Shown piece by piece: positions 34,173 through 44,329 of a stretch of 64,000 nucleotides of DNA (position 1 is the stretch's first letter; every line of letters starts with the position of its first letter). The notes under the pieces are model-generated. The model did not search any database. It had not been told where the DNA came from and saw only the letters and a program-made list of their open reading frames with translations. The position numbers were made by a program, and so were the translations under genes. Origin of the DNA: Bemisia tabaci (taxonomy: Eukaryota; Arthropoda; Insecta; Hemiptera; Aleyrodidae); NCBI RefSeq assembly GCF_918797505.1, contig NC_092801.1, positions 20,274,116 through 20,338,115 of the forward strand, in the 5' to 3' direction.

Positions 34173-34588
34173 TCGAAAAGTAAAATCTATCGCCTTGTCT
34201 ACTCCAAAAGGCGGCGTATCCCTGAAACTTTCGATACCCTACCTTTTGGCTTTAACGCGATTCGTGCCAATGAACAAATAGAATGACTGAATGAAGTAAG
34301 TGTGCATTTATTATGAAAAAAGAGATTGGACTCTGCTACCTAGAAATAAAATGTATTTATCTTGCGATTACTCTGATTTTTGTTTTTTTGTTTTTTTTTT
34401 TGCCGAAGACCGCTCCAACACCAATCACCCGTGCCAACCTGCGAGCGGAGAAACAAGAAGGAGGACGCCAAGCCGCTCGGGCAGACTCCTGGGTACCAGA
34501 CGGTCCAATCTTTACCAACAGGACCATCAACAGGATGACCTTCAGCCTCCGCCAAATACTTGAATAAGTAAGAATCCGGGATATAAAC

Positions 34589-34894
34589 ATGGAAGCGAAC
34601 ACGGAAAACGAGTCAAAAATAACGATCCGATTAGAAAAATTATTTTTGAAAAGGAATACCCTCGAACCACGACAATTGATAGAGGCTTTTGAGAATATTG
34701 TCTACGGTAAATATGACACGGAGTGGGATAATGTACTTGCCAACAAAATTTTCGAATGGTACGAGGATCCCTTCCCAGGAGATGATGAGGAAGAAAGAGA
34801 AGAAATCGAAAGCCTAAAAATACACGCATTCTTAAAAAGTCTTGTATACGGATTAGATGACGGCTACTTCTCATTAGACGAAGAGGAGGAGTAA
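34589..34894 (+). CDS. Small acidic protein, unknown function
   Basis: 101 codons, ATG to TAA, intact. It is predicted helical, with many Glu/Asp and a strongly acidic C-terminus (LDEEEE). No signal peptide or membrane segment. It lies between a polymerase remnant and a RING ORF in the same orientation, so it may be an accessory gene of the Polinton-like element. It was not recognised, and its status as a gene is uncertain. Confidence 0.4.
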   Translation: MEANTENESKITIRLEKLFLKRNTLEPRQLIEAFENIVYGKYDTEWDNVLANKIFEWYEDPFPGDDEEEREEIESLKIHAFLKSLVYGLDDGYFSLDEEEE

Positions 34895-35162
34895 ATATTA
34901 AATGGGTTCTACGTCGTAAGTTTCGGTTCCTAAATGTTGTAATTGAATGTTAATTGTTATTTAATCGTTACTTACTTTCCTTCCAAAATTATGATTTTTT
35001 TTGCTTTACAACTGAATGAGTGTTAATATTTACACTATATCTGTGATATTATAATTGCCGTGTTGAATGTTAATAACCATTTACTCCCACCCCTTCCCCC
35101 GAAAATTTTAGCAAACGTTTTATCCCAATCTAACCCTCGTTTTCTTCGGGAACTGTTTCAGC

Positions 35163-35696
35163 ATGCAGCGACCACAGTCTTATAATACTCGGATTCTGAA
35201 GCGGTGTAAAACAATCTTAAAATGTCCTATTTGCTTATACACAGCAGAGCCACCTTTTGAGCTGTGTCTTAACGGGCATAGGAGTTGTCAACCATGTCGG
35301 AATTGCTTGCAAAACTGCCCCCTTTGTAGAGTATCCTTAGCTCGAAATGTAAAAGATAGAGCATTGGAAGAGCTGTACAGGGCAATACGGCCACCACCAA
35401 CCAACAGGAATGAAGTAAATGATGAGGAAACGGAGGAAGAAGAGGAAGAAGAGAGAGGACAGGATTGGCGGATTTCGCAGAGGGTGAGGCCACAGAGAAG
35501 AGGGGGAGGAGTGGTAGCGAGAAGAAATGAAGAACGTGAAAGAAATGAAGAACCCGTAAGGAATGATAGCTTGGAGGCGCTGTCTGTCGTTGCTCTATCG
35601 GAGAGGATCGAAGCAATCAAGTTAACTTTGCCTGGACATTTATGGGCTGTAGCACGACTGAACCCAGGAGGAGGGGCCATCTTAGACATAACTTAG
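35163..35696 (+). CDS. RING-finger protein (SIAH-type RING), probably element-encoded
   Basis: 177 codons, intact, starting at the ATG of 35163. Residues about 20-58 form a RING: CPIC, then ELCLNGHRSCQPCRNC, then NCPLC, with the spacing and NGH core typical of SIAH/TRAF-type RINGs, which act as ubiquitin E3 ligases. The following region is acidic (ETEEEEEEE) and then Arg-rich, probably disordered. No substrate-binding domain follows. It sits among same-strand polymerase fragments, so it was probably cargo of the Polinton/adintovirus-like element. A near-perfect hairpin (GAACCCCTAAGGGGGTTC, 35785-35802) lies downstream in its 3' flank. Confidence 0.6.
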   Translation: MQRPQSYNTRILKRCKTILKCPICLYTAEPPFELCLNGHRSCQPCRNCLQNCPLCRVSLARNVKDRALEELYRAIRPPPTNRNEVNDEETEEEEEEERGQDWRISQRVRPQRRGGGVVARRNEERERNEEPVRNDSLEALSVVALSERIEAIKLTLPGHLWAVARLNPGGGAILDIT

Positions 35697-36031
35697 GTTG
35701 CTCCCCCTGGTTCGGTTCTGATATCCTCCCTTTCTGGGCTCTTCAGGATGGTGCCTGGTAGGGGGTGGACGTCTGTCTTGGTCTGAACCCCTAAGGGGGT
35801 TCAGGGCGGGCTGGATGTCCAAGCCCCGATCGGCATCAGCTGATGGAGCCTTGGAGAGGGAGGAGTTTTTGAAAAAGTTGTTAACCTAAAAGTTTGTTGC
35901 AAAAAAGTAGTCTTGGATTCATTTGTGCTCTTTCGTTTTCATCCAATACGAAAGGTTTTGTTATATTCCAAAAGTGAGTATTCTCTCTCCTGCGGTTCCT
36001 TTAAGGTTCCTGATTCCCAATATTCTTCAAA

Positions 36032-36230
36032 AGGTGACGAAAATAATCTAGCATATTTTTGTAAAGTTAGGGATATTACATTAAATCACACTGCGTCACA
36101 ATATGTAAATTTATAAAATAAAACTATTTTCCTTCCTAGTGGTTGCAGGTCATGTCCGGCACTTTTGAATGAGGATGGTTTCATACGTCCAGAGTCCCTT
36201 TCACAACCTCAGTACTTGGGTGACTTTATA
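36032..36230 (+). repeat. Scrambled duplicate of the polymerase C-terminal fragment
   Basis: 36032-36113 repeats 33991-34072 (TGACGAAAATAATCTA ... CGTCACAATATGTAAATTT) and 36137-36227 repeats 33808-33898 (CCTAGTGGTTGCAGGTCATG ... CAACCTCAGTACTTGG), about 95% identical by eye. The order is reversed: the later piece comes first. This shows local duplication and shuffling. Confidence 0.85.
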
Positions 36231-36249
36231 TTTCGAACAGGAAAAATTG

Positions 36250-36590
36250 AACCAACATCTAGTTTTATGTCTAAAATTCAAACCAATCTGCCGCATCATA
36301 CATTTTGGCCCGGATCGAATATTAAGATTTACAGCGTTAAAGAAAGCAATGGTTCACCAATACGAAATAATTGCGGATTTTGAATGCTCTTTACCGGAGG
36401 TTAAATCGGATCCTAATTTTCTTAGTTTCCGATTTTATCAGAAACACAATCCGATGTCTTACGCGTACATAATGGTGTCTTCCGATCCATTGTATAATAT
36501 GAAGACTCCTAAATTGTATAGAGGAGAGAGTGTTAATATCCATTTTGTCGACGAGATAATGAGTATTGCGAGTGATTTAGCCAGAGAATA
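36250..36590 (+). pseudogene. Polinton/adintovirus-like DNA polymerase B, exonuclease-region fragment
   Basis: Open frame with PDRILRFTALKK, then YEIIADFECSLPE (the Asp-x-Glu exonuclease I motif), RFYQKHNPMSYAYIMVSS and KLYRGESVNIHFV. The order and spacing match the start of the polymerase core in Polinton pPolB. After about 36590 the similarity ends and a different, unrecognised frame takes over. Confidence 0.75.
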
Positions 36591-36619
36591 CGCGCGAATA
36601 TTCCAGAGATCAAGGAGTT

Positions 36620-37352
36620 TGAGGGCACTCTTGTTCTACAACAATGCGCTGGCGTTAATGTCAGTCATATTCTTGATAAATATGACATACAACAGGCCCT
36701 GCGAGTCATGCAATATGCCGATCCCTCAACCCACTCCCGGGCCCAGCAATTGTACAACACCAGACTGGAATGTTTGATAGACGGTTACCGGCTGATAAAT
36801 CTCATCTCGGACTTCTTACTTGGAGTGCGTCAGGGGCGCTACGATGACGCTATAGAATGTTTGATAGACGGTTACCGGCTGATAAATCTCATCTCGGACT
36901 TCTTACTTGGAGTGCGTCAGGAGCGCTACGATGACGTTATAGAATGTTTGATAGACGGTTACAGGCTGATAAATCTCATCTCGGACTTCTTACTTGGAGT
37001 GCGTCAGGGGCGCTACGATGACGCTATAGAATGCTCGACAGAGAGAGAAGAGTTCGCCGAACCGGCTGAGGTTGCCAGCGTTTTGGAGGGAACCCTGAGA
37101 AAGTCCATACGGTTCAATAAAACACCGACCGTGGGCATTCACGATGCTCTTAGCGAGCTTTACCGCGACGAGTGCGATTGGGAAGGCAATAATTGTATTG
37201 TCTATAAAAAGATCGACCCTCTGGCACTGTTTGAAGGAGAGAAGATATATCTAAAAGAGTTGGCCGAACAAAAGTTCCAGCCTTTAGGTAAAGTGGTTTC
37301 CAGCGTAAAAGACTCGATTGGTAGGGACGGAGGGGGGAGGGGCTCTAGCTGA
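36620..37352 (+). CDS. Unrecognised ORF with an 87-bp x3 in-frame repeat, inserted in the polymerase
   Basis: A frame open from about 36620 to the stop at 37350-37352, with no clear start (ATG at 36708). Three copies of an 87-bp (29-codon) unit begin at 36771, 36858 and 36945; each reads CLIDGYRLINLISDFLLGVR followed by QGRYDDAIE, amphipathic and helical. The downstream part (about 110 residues) is soluble-looking and ends in a Gly-rich tail. Pieces of pPolB lie on both sides, so this either replaced or was inserted into the segment between the exonuclease and Cys-rich regions. Function unknown. Confidence 0.45.
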
Positions 37353-37399
37353 AAGCGCAAGGATTACCACTTGAGTGGTATTTGCAGTAATAAAAAAAC

Positions 37400-37643
37400 A
37401 AAAAAAAGAGATTATAATCTCGGAGATAAGATAAGAATAACCAAAGAAAATATTAGATACCATGAGAATTCCATTAGTTGCGCCATGTGTAATAGCGACT
37501 TCGACGAAGTTTTGCGGAGGGTTCGCGATCAGAATCATTCATATGTACCGCCGGACGATCCCAATTACCGAGTACCACTGTGTGTTGTATGCAACTTAAA
37601 TTACTCCTATCCGAAAACTCTGAGTCGGTATCCACAATTTTGA
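37400..37643 (+). pseudogene. Polymerase B Cys-rich segment (endonuclease VII-like)
   Basis: The frame reads SCAMCNSDFDEV, then RVRDQNHSY and LCVVCNLNYSYP. In Polinton pPolB a 'C-x2-C ... RDH-H ... CNLNY' zinc-binding block lies between exonuclease motifs; here the pattern is recognisable but degenerate, with NH in place of the expected HCH. The stop is at 37641-37643. Confidence 0.65.
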
Positions 37644-37856
37644 ACGTTACAATGTGCACCCGGTGATGTTAGCTTTGTTGGAATTTAGAACTTCCTCACT
37701 TTAAGTTGTTGACAATATTTCAACATGAGAGCTACGCGCTCTCAATTGTTTTTTTTTTCTCTAGAGTGCAGTCATGAATTTAGCTGTTGGCACTCGCGAA
37801 TCGGAAATTCAACTGTCCACATCGAAGATGTTCTCTTCCTCCATACTGTTTCTATA

Positions 37857-38849
37857 CAGGGTGATCCAAAAGTCCCTTCCACCCCCTCTAACTTTTTACC
37901 TAATTGAGGTAAAGATTTGAAACTTGGGGGATGTTCCTAGGTCAAAGGGAGCTACTTTTTGGCCCCCCTAAAATTTTCAGGGGGCCCCCCTTAGGGGGGC
38001 AACGGACCCCAACTTTTAATTTTCAAATAGGAAGACCCCCTTTGTGATAGCTCGTTCGAAAGAGCATAAAAAAAGAAAACTTTTCGCGCAAACCCGAAGT
38101 CAATATCTCAAACCGTTCCAAAATGGCGGCCGGTTAAAGTTCAAAATGGCCGAAAATTCACACCGGTTATTTGTCGATGGATTTGCGCAAAATCGGTATG
38201 TAGGGGTATTTTGACACGAGAAAAACGAATTTAACGTTAGATTTTCAAAAAACCGAAATTTCCAAAATGGCCGCCGGTTAAAGTTCAAAATGGCCAAAAA
38301 TTGATTATTTTGGAAATCTAAGTTCAAATGTGTTTATCTAATGCCAAAATACTCTCAAATTCCAAGTCTTAGGCAAATCCATCAGCAAAAAACCGAGGTG
38401 ACAATTTTCGGCCATTTTGAACTTTAACCGGCGGCCATTTTGGAAATTTCGGTTTTTTGAAAATCTAACGTTAAATTCGTTTTTCTCGTGTCAAAATACC
38501 CCTACATACCGATTTTTGCGCAAATCCATCGACAAATAACCGGTGTGAATTTTCGGCCATTTTGAACTTTAACCGGCCGCCATTTTGGAACGGTTTGAGA
38601 TATTGACTTCGGGTTTGCGCGAAAAGTTTTCTTTTTTTATGCTCTTTCGAACGAGCTATCACAAAGGGGGTCTTCCTATTTGAAAATTAAAAGTTGGGGT
38701 CCGTTGCCCCCCTAAGGGGGCCCCCCTGAAAATTTTAGGGGGGCCAAAAAGTAGCTCCCTTTGACCTAGGAACATCCCCCAAGTTTCAAATCTTTACCTC
38801 AATTAGGTAAAAAGTTAGAGGGGGTGGAAGGGACTTTTGGATCACCCTG
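37857..38849. mobile_element. 993-bp palindromic transposon with TA target duplication
   Basis: The ends are CAGGGTGATCCAAAAGTCCC and its exact complement. The arms (about 490 bp each) remain nearly identical to a short centre near 38350, and each contains repeats of CGGCCGGTTAAAGTTCAAAA type. The bases outside are TA on both sides (37855-37856, 38850-38851), fitting a TA target duplication as in Tc1/mariner-type elements. No coding capacity. It interrupts the polymerase remnant between the Cys-rich piece and the piece at 39011. The high arm identity suggests it is young or conversion-maintained. Confidence 0.88.
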
Positions 38850-39010
38850 TAATTATGTGTCCCATGTTTCTCTGACTACCTTTCTGTGTTTACGTCCCAT
38901 ATACCCTTTGTGACAAGCTTTAGAGGGGCTTGAAAATCACGTCACCATTATACCGTCAACCGAGGAGAGCTACTTGACTGTTACCATTCAAATGGAGAAG
39001 AGATTCAAGA

Positions 39011-39485
39011 GTGTTCATGGATACCATGCGACATTTATCAGCTTCCCTCGATAGACTAATGTTGTCGATCCTCAAAAAAGCTTTAATTTACACTCGCCGA
39101 TTGTGTCAATCGGAGGAGCAGTTCAATATAGTCAAGCGAAAGGGTGTCTTTTGTTACGATTATGTTACCGATAACACTAAGTTAGAAGATACATCTCCAC
39201 CCTCAAAGGAGGCGTTCTTCAGTGGGCTACAAAATAGACCCATTTTAGACGAGGATTATGAAAGATTTTGTGATACGTGGAGAGTTTTCGGATTCGCAAA
39301 TTTGGGCGAGTACGCCGACTTTGTGACAAGTTTCAGGAGTTCCGAAAATTCTGCATGAAAAACTACGGTCTCGATTGTGTCAATTACCTTACCTTACCTA
39401 GTTTCGCGTTCGACGCGTTTCTGAAAATGACTCGAGCTGAAATCGAATTATTCACCGATATCGATATGATAAATCTGATCAATTC
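39011..39485 (+). pseudogene. Polymerase B middle fragment, frameshifted
   Basis: In one frame (39011-39358): FMDTMRHLSASLDRL, KRKGVFCYDYVTDNTKL, PPSKEAFFSGL and DEDYERFCDTW. After a frameshift near 39330 the next frame reads FRKFCMKNYGLDCVNYL, FAFDAFLKMT and ELFTDIDMINLI. This is the expected order in Polinton/adintovirus pPolB before palm motif A. At about 39485 it runs without a stop into glycoprotein-like sequence. Confidence 0.85.
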
Positions 39486-42404
39486 TGAATATACGGGCCA
39501 TTATGTTGCAGCCGGTTCATTAAATTCTCGAGGAGATTGCACAGGTGCCTCTTATAGTTTCAATGGCTACGAATGTGACGATGCGGTAGCAGAGGTGCAT
39601 TTAAAGATCAGGATCTCTTCAGGAACCGGTCAGTATGTGAAGGATACGGGAAAAATTTCACTTGAATCCGGCTATGAAGCACAATACTCATCCGGATTCA
39701 TCATGGATGTCACGAATGGCGTAACTTATTGGAATCAGGATATAAAAGGTGAATGTGATAATTCAGAAACCAGTTTTAACGTCTTGTTTACTGGTCTAGC
39801 CAACTTAACAGTTGGTACTAACTCCTCCTTGAATATGATAACAGTTGAATCCAGTAATACTGCTTTTTCCTTAGAAGTCAAAAGATCTCACTTTGTGTGC
39901 GGGCATGATCTGAAAGCAACGGAACATTCTTAATTATTTGCTTTCGTCACCGAATCTCTGTCATCCCAAACACCGGTGAAATCTAGCAAAGCTTTGAAGC
40001 CAAATGCCATCGACCTCCCATTATATATGAATACAAAGTTCGTTTATATTGAGAGGCATATCGGTGTAGAAATTGACAGAATGTACCAAGATCAAGTGTA
40101 TCAACGTTGTAAAGTAGAGGCGAATACAATCCAAAATTTACTCACATTATCCCTCATCTCTCCCGAAGAATTCGCATACGCTCTGATGGAGGAAAGTGGA
40201 TTCACGGCTGTAGTGAATGGAGAGGTTGCTCCTAGCAAAGCTTTGAAGCCAAATGCCATCGACCTCCCATTATATATGAATACAAAGTTCGTTTATATTG
40301 AGAGGCATATCGGTGTAGAGATTGACAGAATGTACCAAGATCAAGTGTATCAACGTTGTAAAGTAGAGACGAATACAATCCAAAATTTACTCACATTATC
40401 CCTCATCTCTCCCGAAGAATTCGCATACGCTCTGATGGAGGAAAGTGGATTCACGGCTGTAGTGAATGGACAGGTTGCTCCTAGCAAAGCTTTGAAGCCA
40501 AATGCCATCGACCTCCCATTATATATGAATACAAAGTTCGTTTATATTGAGAGGCATATCGGTGTAGAAATCGACAGAATGTACCAAGATCAAGTGTATC
40601 AACGTTGTAAAGTAGAGGCGAATACAATCCAAAATTTACTCACATTATCCCTCATCTCTCCCGAAGAATTCGCATACGCTCTGATGGAGGAAAGTGGATT
40701 CACGGCTGTAGTGAATGGACAGGTTGCTCCTAGCAAAGCTTTGAAGCCAAATGCCATCGACCTCCCATTATATATGAATACAAAGTTCGTTTATATTGAG
40801 AGGCATATCGGTGTAGAAATTGACAGAATGTACCAAGATCAAGTGTATCAACGTTGTAAAGTAGAGGCGAATACAATCCAAAATTTACTCACATTATCCC
40901 TCATCTCTCCCGAAGAATTCGCATACGCTCTGCTGGAGGAAAGTGGATTCACGGCTGTAGTGAATGGACAGGTTGCTCCTAGCAAAGCTTTGAAGCCAAA
41001 TGCCATCGACCTCCCAGTATATATGAATACAAAGTTCGTTTATATTGAGAGGCATATCGGTGTAGAAATTGACAGAATGTACCAAGATCAAGTGTATCAA
41101 CTTTGTAAAGTAGAGACGATGCAATCCAAAATTTACTCACATTATCCCGCATCTCTCCCGAAGAATTCGCATACGCTCTGATGGAGGAAAGTGGATTCAC
41201 GGCTGTAGTGAATGGACAGGTTCCTCCTAGCAAAGCTTTGAAGCCAAATGCCATCGACCTCCCATTATATATGAATACAAAGTTCGTTTATATTGAGAGG
41301 CATATCGGTGTAGAAATTGACAGAATGTACCAAGATCAAGTGTATCAACGTTGTAAAGTAGAGGCGAATACAATCCAAAATTTACTCACATTATCCCTCA
41401 TCTCTCCCGAAGAATTCGCATACGCTCTGATGGAGGAAAGTGGATTCACGGCTGTAGTGAATGGACAGGTTCCTCCTAGCAAAGCTTTGAAGCCAAATGC
41501 CATCGACCTCCCATTATATATGAATACAAAGTTCGTTTATATTGAGAGGCATATCGGTGTAGATATTGACAGAATGTACCAAGATCAAGTGTATCAACGT
41601 TGTAAAGTAGAGGCGAATACAATCCAAAATTTACTCACAGTATCCCTCATCTCTCCCGAAGAATTCGCATACGCTCTGATGGAGGAAAGTGGATTCACGG
41701 CTGTAGTGAATGGACAGGTTCCTCCTAGCAAAGCTTTGAAGCCAAATGCCATCGACCTCCCATTATATATGAATACAAAGTTCGTTTATATTGAGAGGCA
41801 TATCGGTGTAGAGATTGACAGAATGTACCAAGATCAGAAGTATCAACGTTGTAAAGTAGAGGCGAATACAATCCAAAATTTACTCACATTATCCCTCATC
41901 TCTCCCGAAGAATTCGCATACGCTCTGATGGAGGAAAGTGGATTCACGGCTGTTGTGAATGGAGAGGTTGCTCACATAATAAAATGTCAGACGATTCCCG
42001 TGATTCTCAAATCAAATCTTCACAGACGCTACAAGGAGATACCTGTTATGTGTGGGGCAAACAAAACTGGATTTCTCTCACCAAGAAATCGAGTTTTCCA
42101 AGATTTTGGATCAGAAATTCCTTGCCATCCCTTACTTCCAACGATGTTCAAAGTGGGGAATATCTGGCTCAATGTATACCCACGCCCAATGCAAGCTCCT
42201 GAACCTAAGCATTTGTCACTCACAACCGATTCTTTCAGATACCAAAGCGTTAAAGATCTTGTAAAGCTTGGAATCTACTCAACGGACCAACGAATCGAGT
42301 ATCATTTTAAAAAGAACCTACTATTTAAACTAAGAATATATCAAAAGGCTAACTGGGGAGAGGGAAGACTACTAAAGTCCGAGGATAGGGAGTGTATGAA
42401 ATGA
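39486..42404 (+). pseudogene. Chuvirus-like glycoprotein remnant embedded in the polymerase, with tandem amplification
   Basis: Three parts can be read: an N-terminal portion (39486-39930) with a GDCTGASYS block, many Cys and N-glycosylation sequons and a terminal CGHDL-ATEH block; a central portion amplified eight times (next entry); and a later portion (41976-42260) with FLSPRNRVF, PCHPLLPTMFKVG and YPRPMQAPEP blocks. The overall pattern resembles glycoproteins of chuviruses and of BEL/Pao retroelements that captured them. Breaks: a TAA at 39931-39933, a 1-bp deletion in array copy five (near 41117) and no recognisable C-terminal membrane anchor. It cannot make a normal glycoprotein as it stands. 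Family assignment is by motif recognition without alignment. Confidence 0.7.
39983..41975 (+). repeat. 249-bp (83-codon) tandem array, eight copies
   Basis: Copies begin with AGCAAAGCTTTGAAGCCAAA at about 39983, 40232, 40481, 40730, 40979, 41229, 41478 and 41727. Units differ at only a few positions, for example the last residue pair before the junction (VAP or VPP). Copy five lost one base, so copies one to five and six to eight are open in different frames. The period is exactly 83 codons, so unit addition kept the frame open. Confidence 0.95.
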
Positions 42405-42524
42405 GGTAGAACAGAAAAGAAACACAGAAACGTTGGAACGAAATGGGATTAGCCTATGGCTATTTTGAAGAAAAAAAAAGAAAAAAAGAAAAAAAAAATC
42501 CGCGATTAGAAGTGGAATTTCACA

Positions 42525-43357
42525 ATGTTCCTTGAACATGTAGTTGCCGACAACTCACTCACTCCAGGTGAAACGGGGAACGTAAACCCTCAGCATGGAA
42601 AAGGATCCAGTACGTACATTCAATATTTGGACGTTACAGCCCTATACGCGTTTACAAAGTGCGAACCCTTCCCCTACGCTGATTATCGCTGGTTGAGTTC
42701 AGAGGAGTTGATGGAGCTGAGCTCGACAGAGAACGGACAACCGTTGATAATGACCATCCCGGACGATGGACCTTAAGGTTTCATCCTCATCGTCGATTTG
42801 ATTTATCCCGAAAATTTCCACGATTTCCATTCTGATCACCCTTTCTGTTGCGAAAATAAAAACCCCCTTGCCGCGGACCGAAGACAAAGAAACTTCTCTT
42901 GACTCTTGAGGATGAATCTCATTACGTCATTCATTTCGCTACCTTAAAACAAGCGCTGGCTAACGGGCTCGTCTTAAAAGAGGATGAGTAAGGATGAGGG
43001 ATGAGTATTTATTTCAAACCGAAACCTTTCCTTAAACCGTTCATAGAGTTGAACGCGAGACTCAGAAAAGAGGCGCAGGGCAATAGATTCGCACAGGATA
43101 CGCTAAAAGGGATTTTTAATGCTTGTTACGGCAAATTTTTGGAGAACACTCTAAAAAGACAGAATATAGTTTTAGGAACGAACGAACGACAGATCATGCG
43201 ATACGTGTCTCTCCCCGACATTCTTGATCAAACGATTTTTGCCGAGGAACTTCTCGCGATAAAACTAGTGAGAACCCGCGTCAAATTCGACCTCGGCAGC
43301 CAAAATTGGGGGAGGAAAAGCCTGGTAAGACGTTCACTACATATCTATATGAGTTGA
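42525..43357 (+). pseudogene. Polymerase B palm-region fragments
   Basis: 42525-42776 contains STYIQYLDVTALYAFTKCEP then FPYADYRWLSS, matching palm motif A (YLD-NNLY type) of Polinton pPolB, then stops. About 42778-42880 in another frame reads ILIVDLIYPENFHDFHSDHP. 43001-43357 reads FKPKPFLKPFIELNARLRKE then FNACYGKFLENT (the motif B helix region) and LLAIKLVRTRVKFD. Several frameshifts and stops make it dead. The YTDTDS motif C is not found. Confidence 0.82.
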
Positions 43358-44250
43358 GGAAGGAACCATGGTAAAGAGCGCTGTGAACCGCTCTCATGGT
43401 GACGGAGGACCACGTCCCTCGCGATAGATATTTTTATGAAAATACTCATGATATTCGCCAATTACGAAAACTTGCCAACTGTTATGTGAGAAATTCGAAG
43501 AGAGCAACACGAACAAGGTTTTCTCCTCGATATCCTCAGCTTTGTTCCTTTCTTTACGGGTAAATTTGTCGGTGCCCAATCCTGTAACATGGACGATCAT
43601 GACATTAACTTGACACCGGAAGAAAGTACATATACCGAGCGGTTTACCCTTCATAAAAGAATCAAGGGAGACCATGAAGCCATTGACGTTCTTCCGTTTA
43701 CTCTCAAGCACGGACCGTTTCAAAAGAACTGTATAGAAAACTTCGATGACGGCCAACTTTGTGAGATAAAACTAGTGAGAACCCGCGTCAAATTCGACCT
43801 CGGCAGCCAAAATTGGGGCAGGAAAATCCTGGTAAGACGATCACTACGTATCTATGTGAGTTGAGGAAGGAACCATGGTAAAGAGCGCTGCGAACCGCTC
43901 TCACGGTGACGGAGGACCACGTCCCTCGCGATAGATATTTTTATGAAAATACTCATGATATTCGCCAATTACGAAAACTTGCCAACTGTTATGTGAGAAA
44001 TTTGAAGAGAGCAGCACGAACAAGGTTTTCTCCTCGATATCCTCAACTTTTGTTCCTTTCTGTACGGGTAAATTTGTCGGTGCCCAATCCTGTAACATGG
44101 ACGATCATGACATTAACTTGACACCGGAAGAAAGTACACATACCGAGCGGTTTACTCTTCATAAAAGAATCAAGACGCACCATGAAGCCATTGACGTTCT
44201 TCCGTTTACTCTCAAGCACGGACCGTTTCAAAAGAACTGTAAGAAAACAT
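43258..44250 (+). repeat. 505-bp direct tandem duplication within the polymerase 3' remnant
   Basis: ATAAAACTAGTGAGAACCCG begins at about 43258 and again at 43763, and the sequences remain closely similar for about 480 bp, through CTCATGATATTCGCCAATTA and GACATTAACTTGACACCGGA. The short frames inside (TPEESTYTERFTLHKRIK) occur in both copies. Confidence 0.9.
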
Positions 44251-44329
44251 CGATGAGAAGTCTGGATACCATGATCTTCATAACTAGGCCGAACAATCAT
44301 TCGTTCACAACAATCATTCGATCTCACTC

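Noticed and set aside
39486..42404. Treating the glycoprotein region as a functional viral gene
   Set aside because: It has a stop codon, a 1-bp deletion, eightfold internal amplification and no membrane anchor; it is a remnant.
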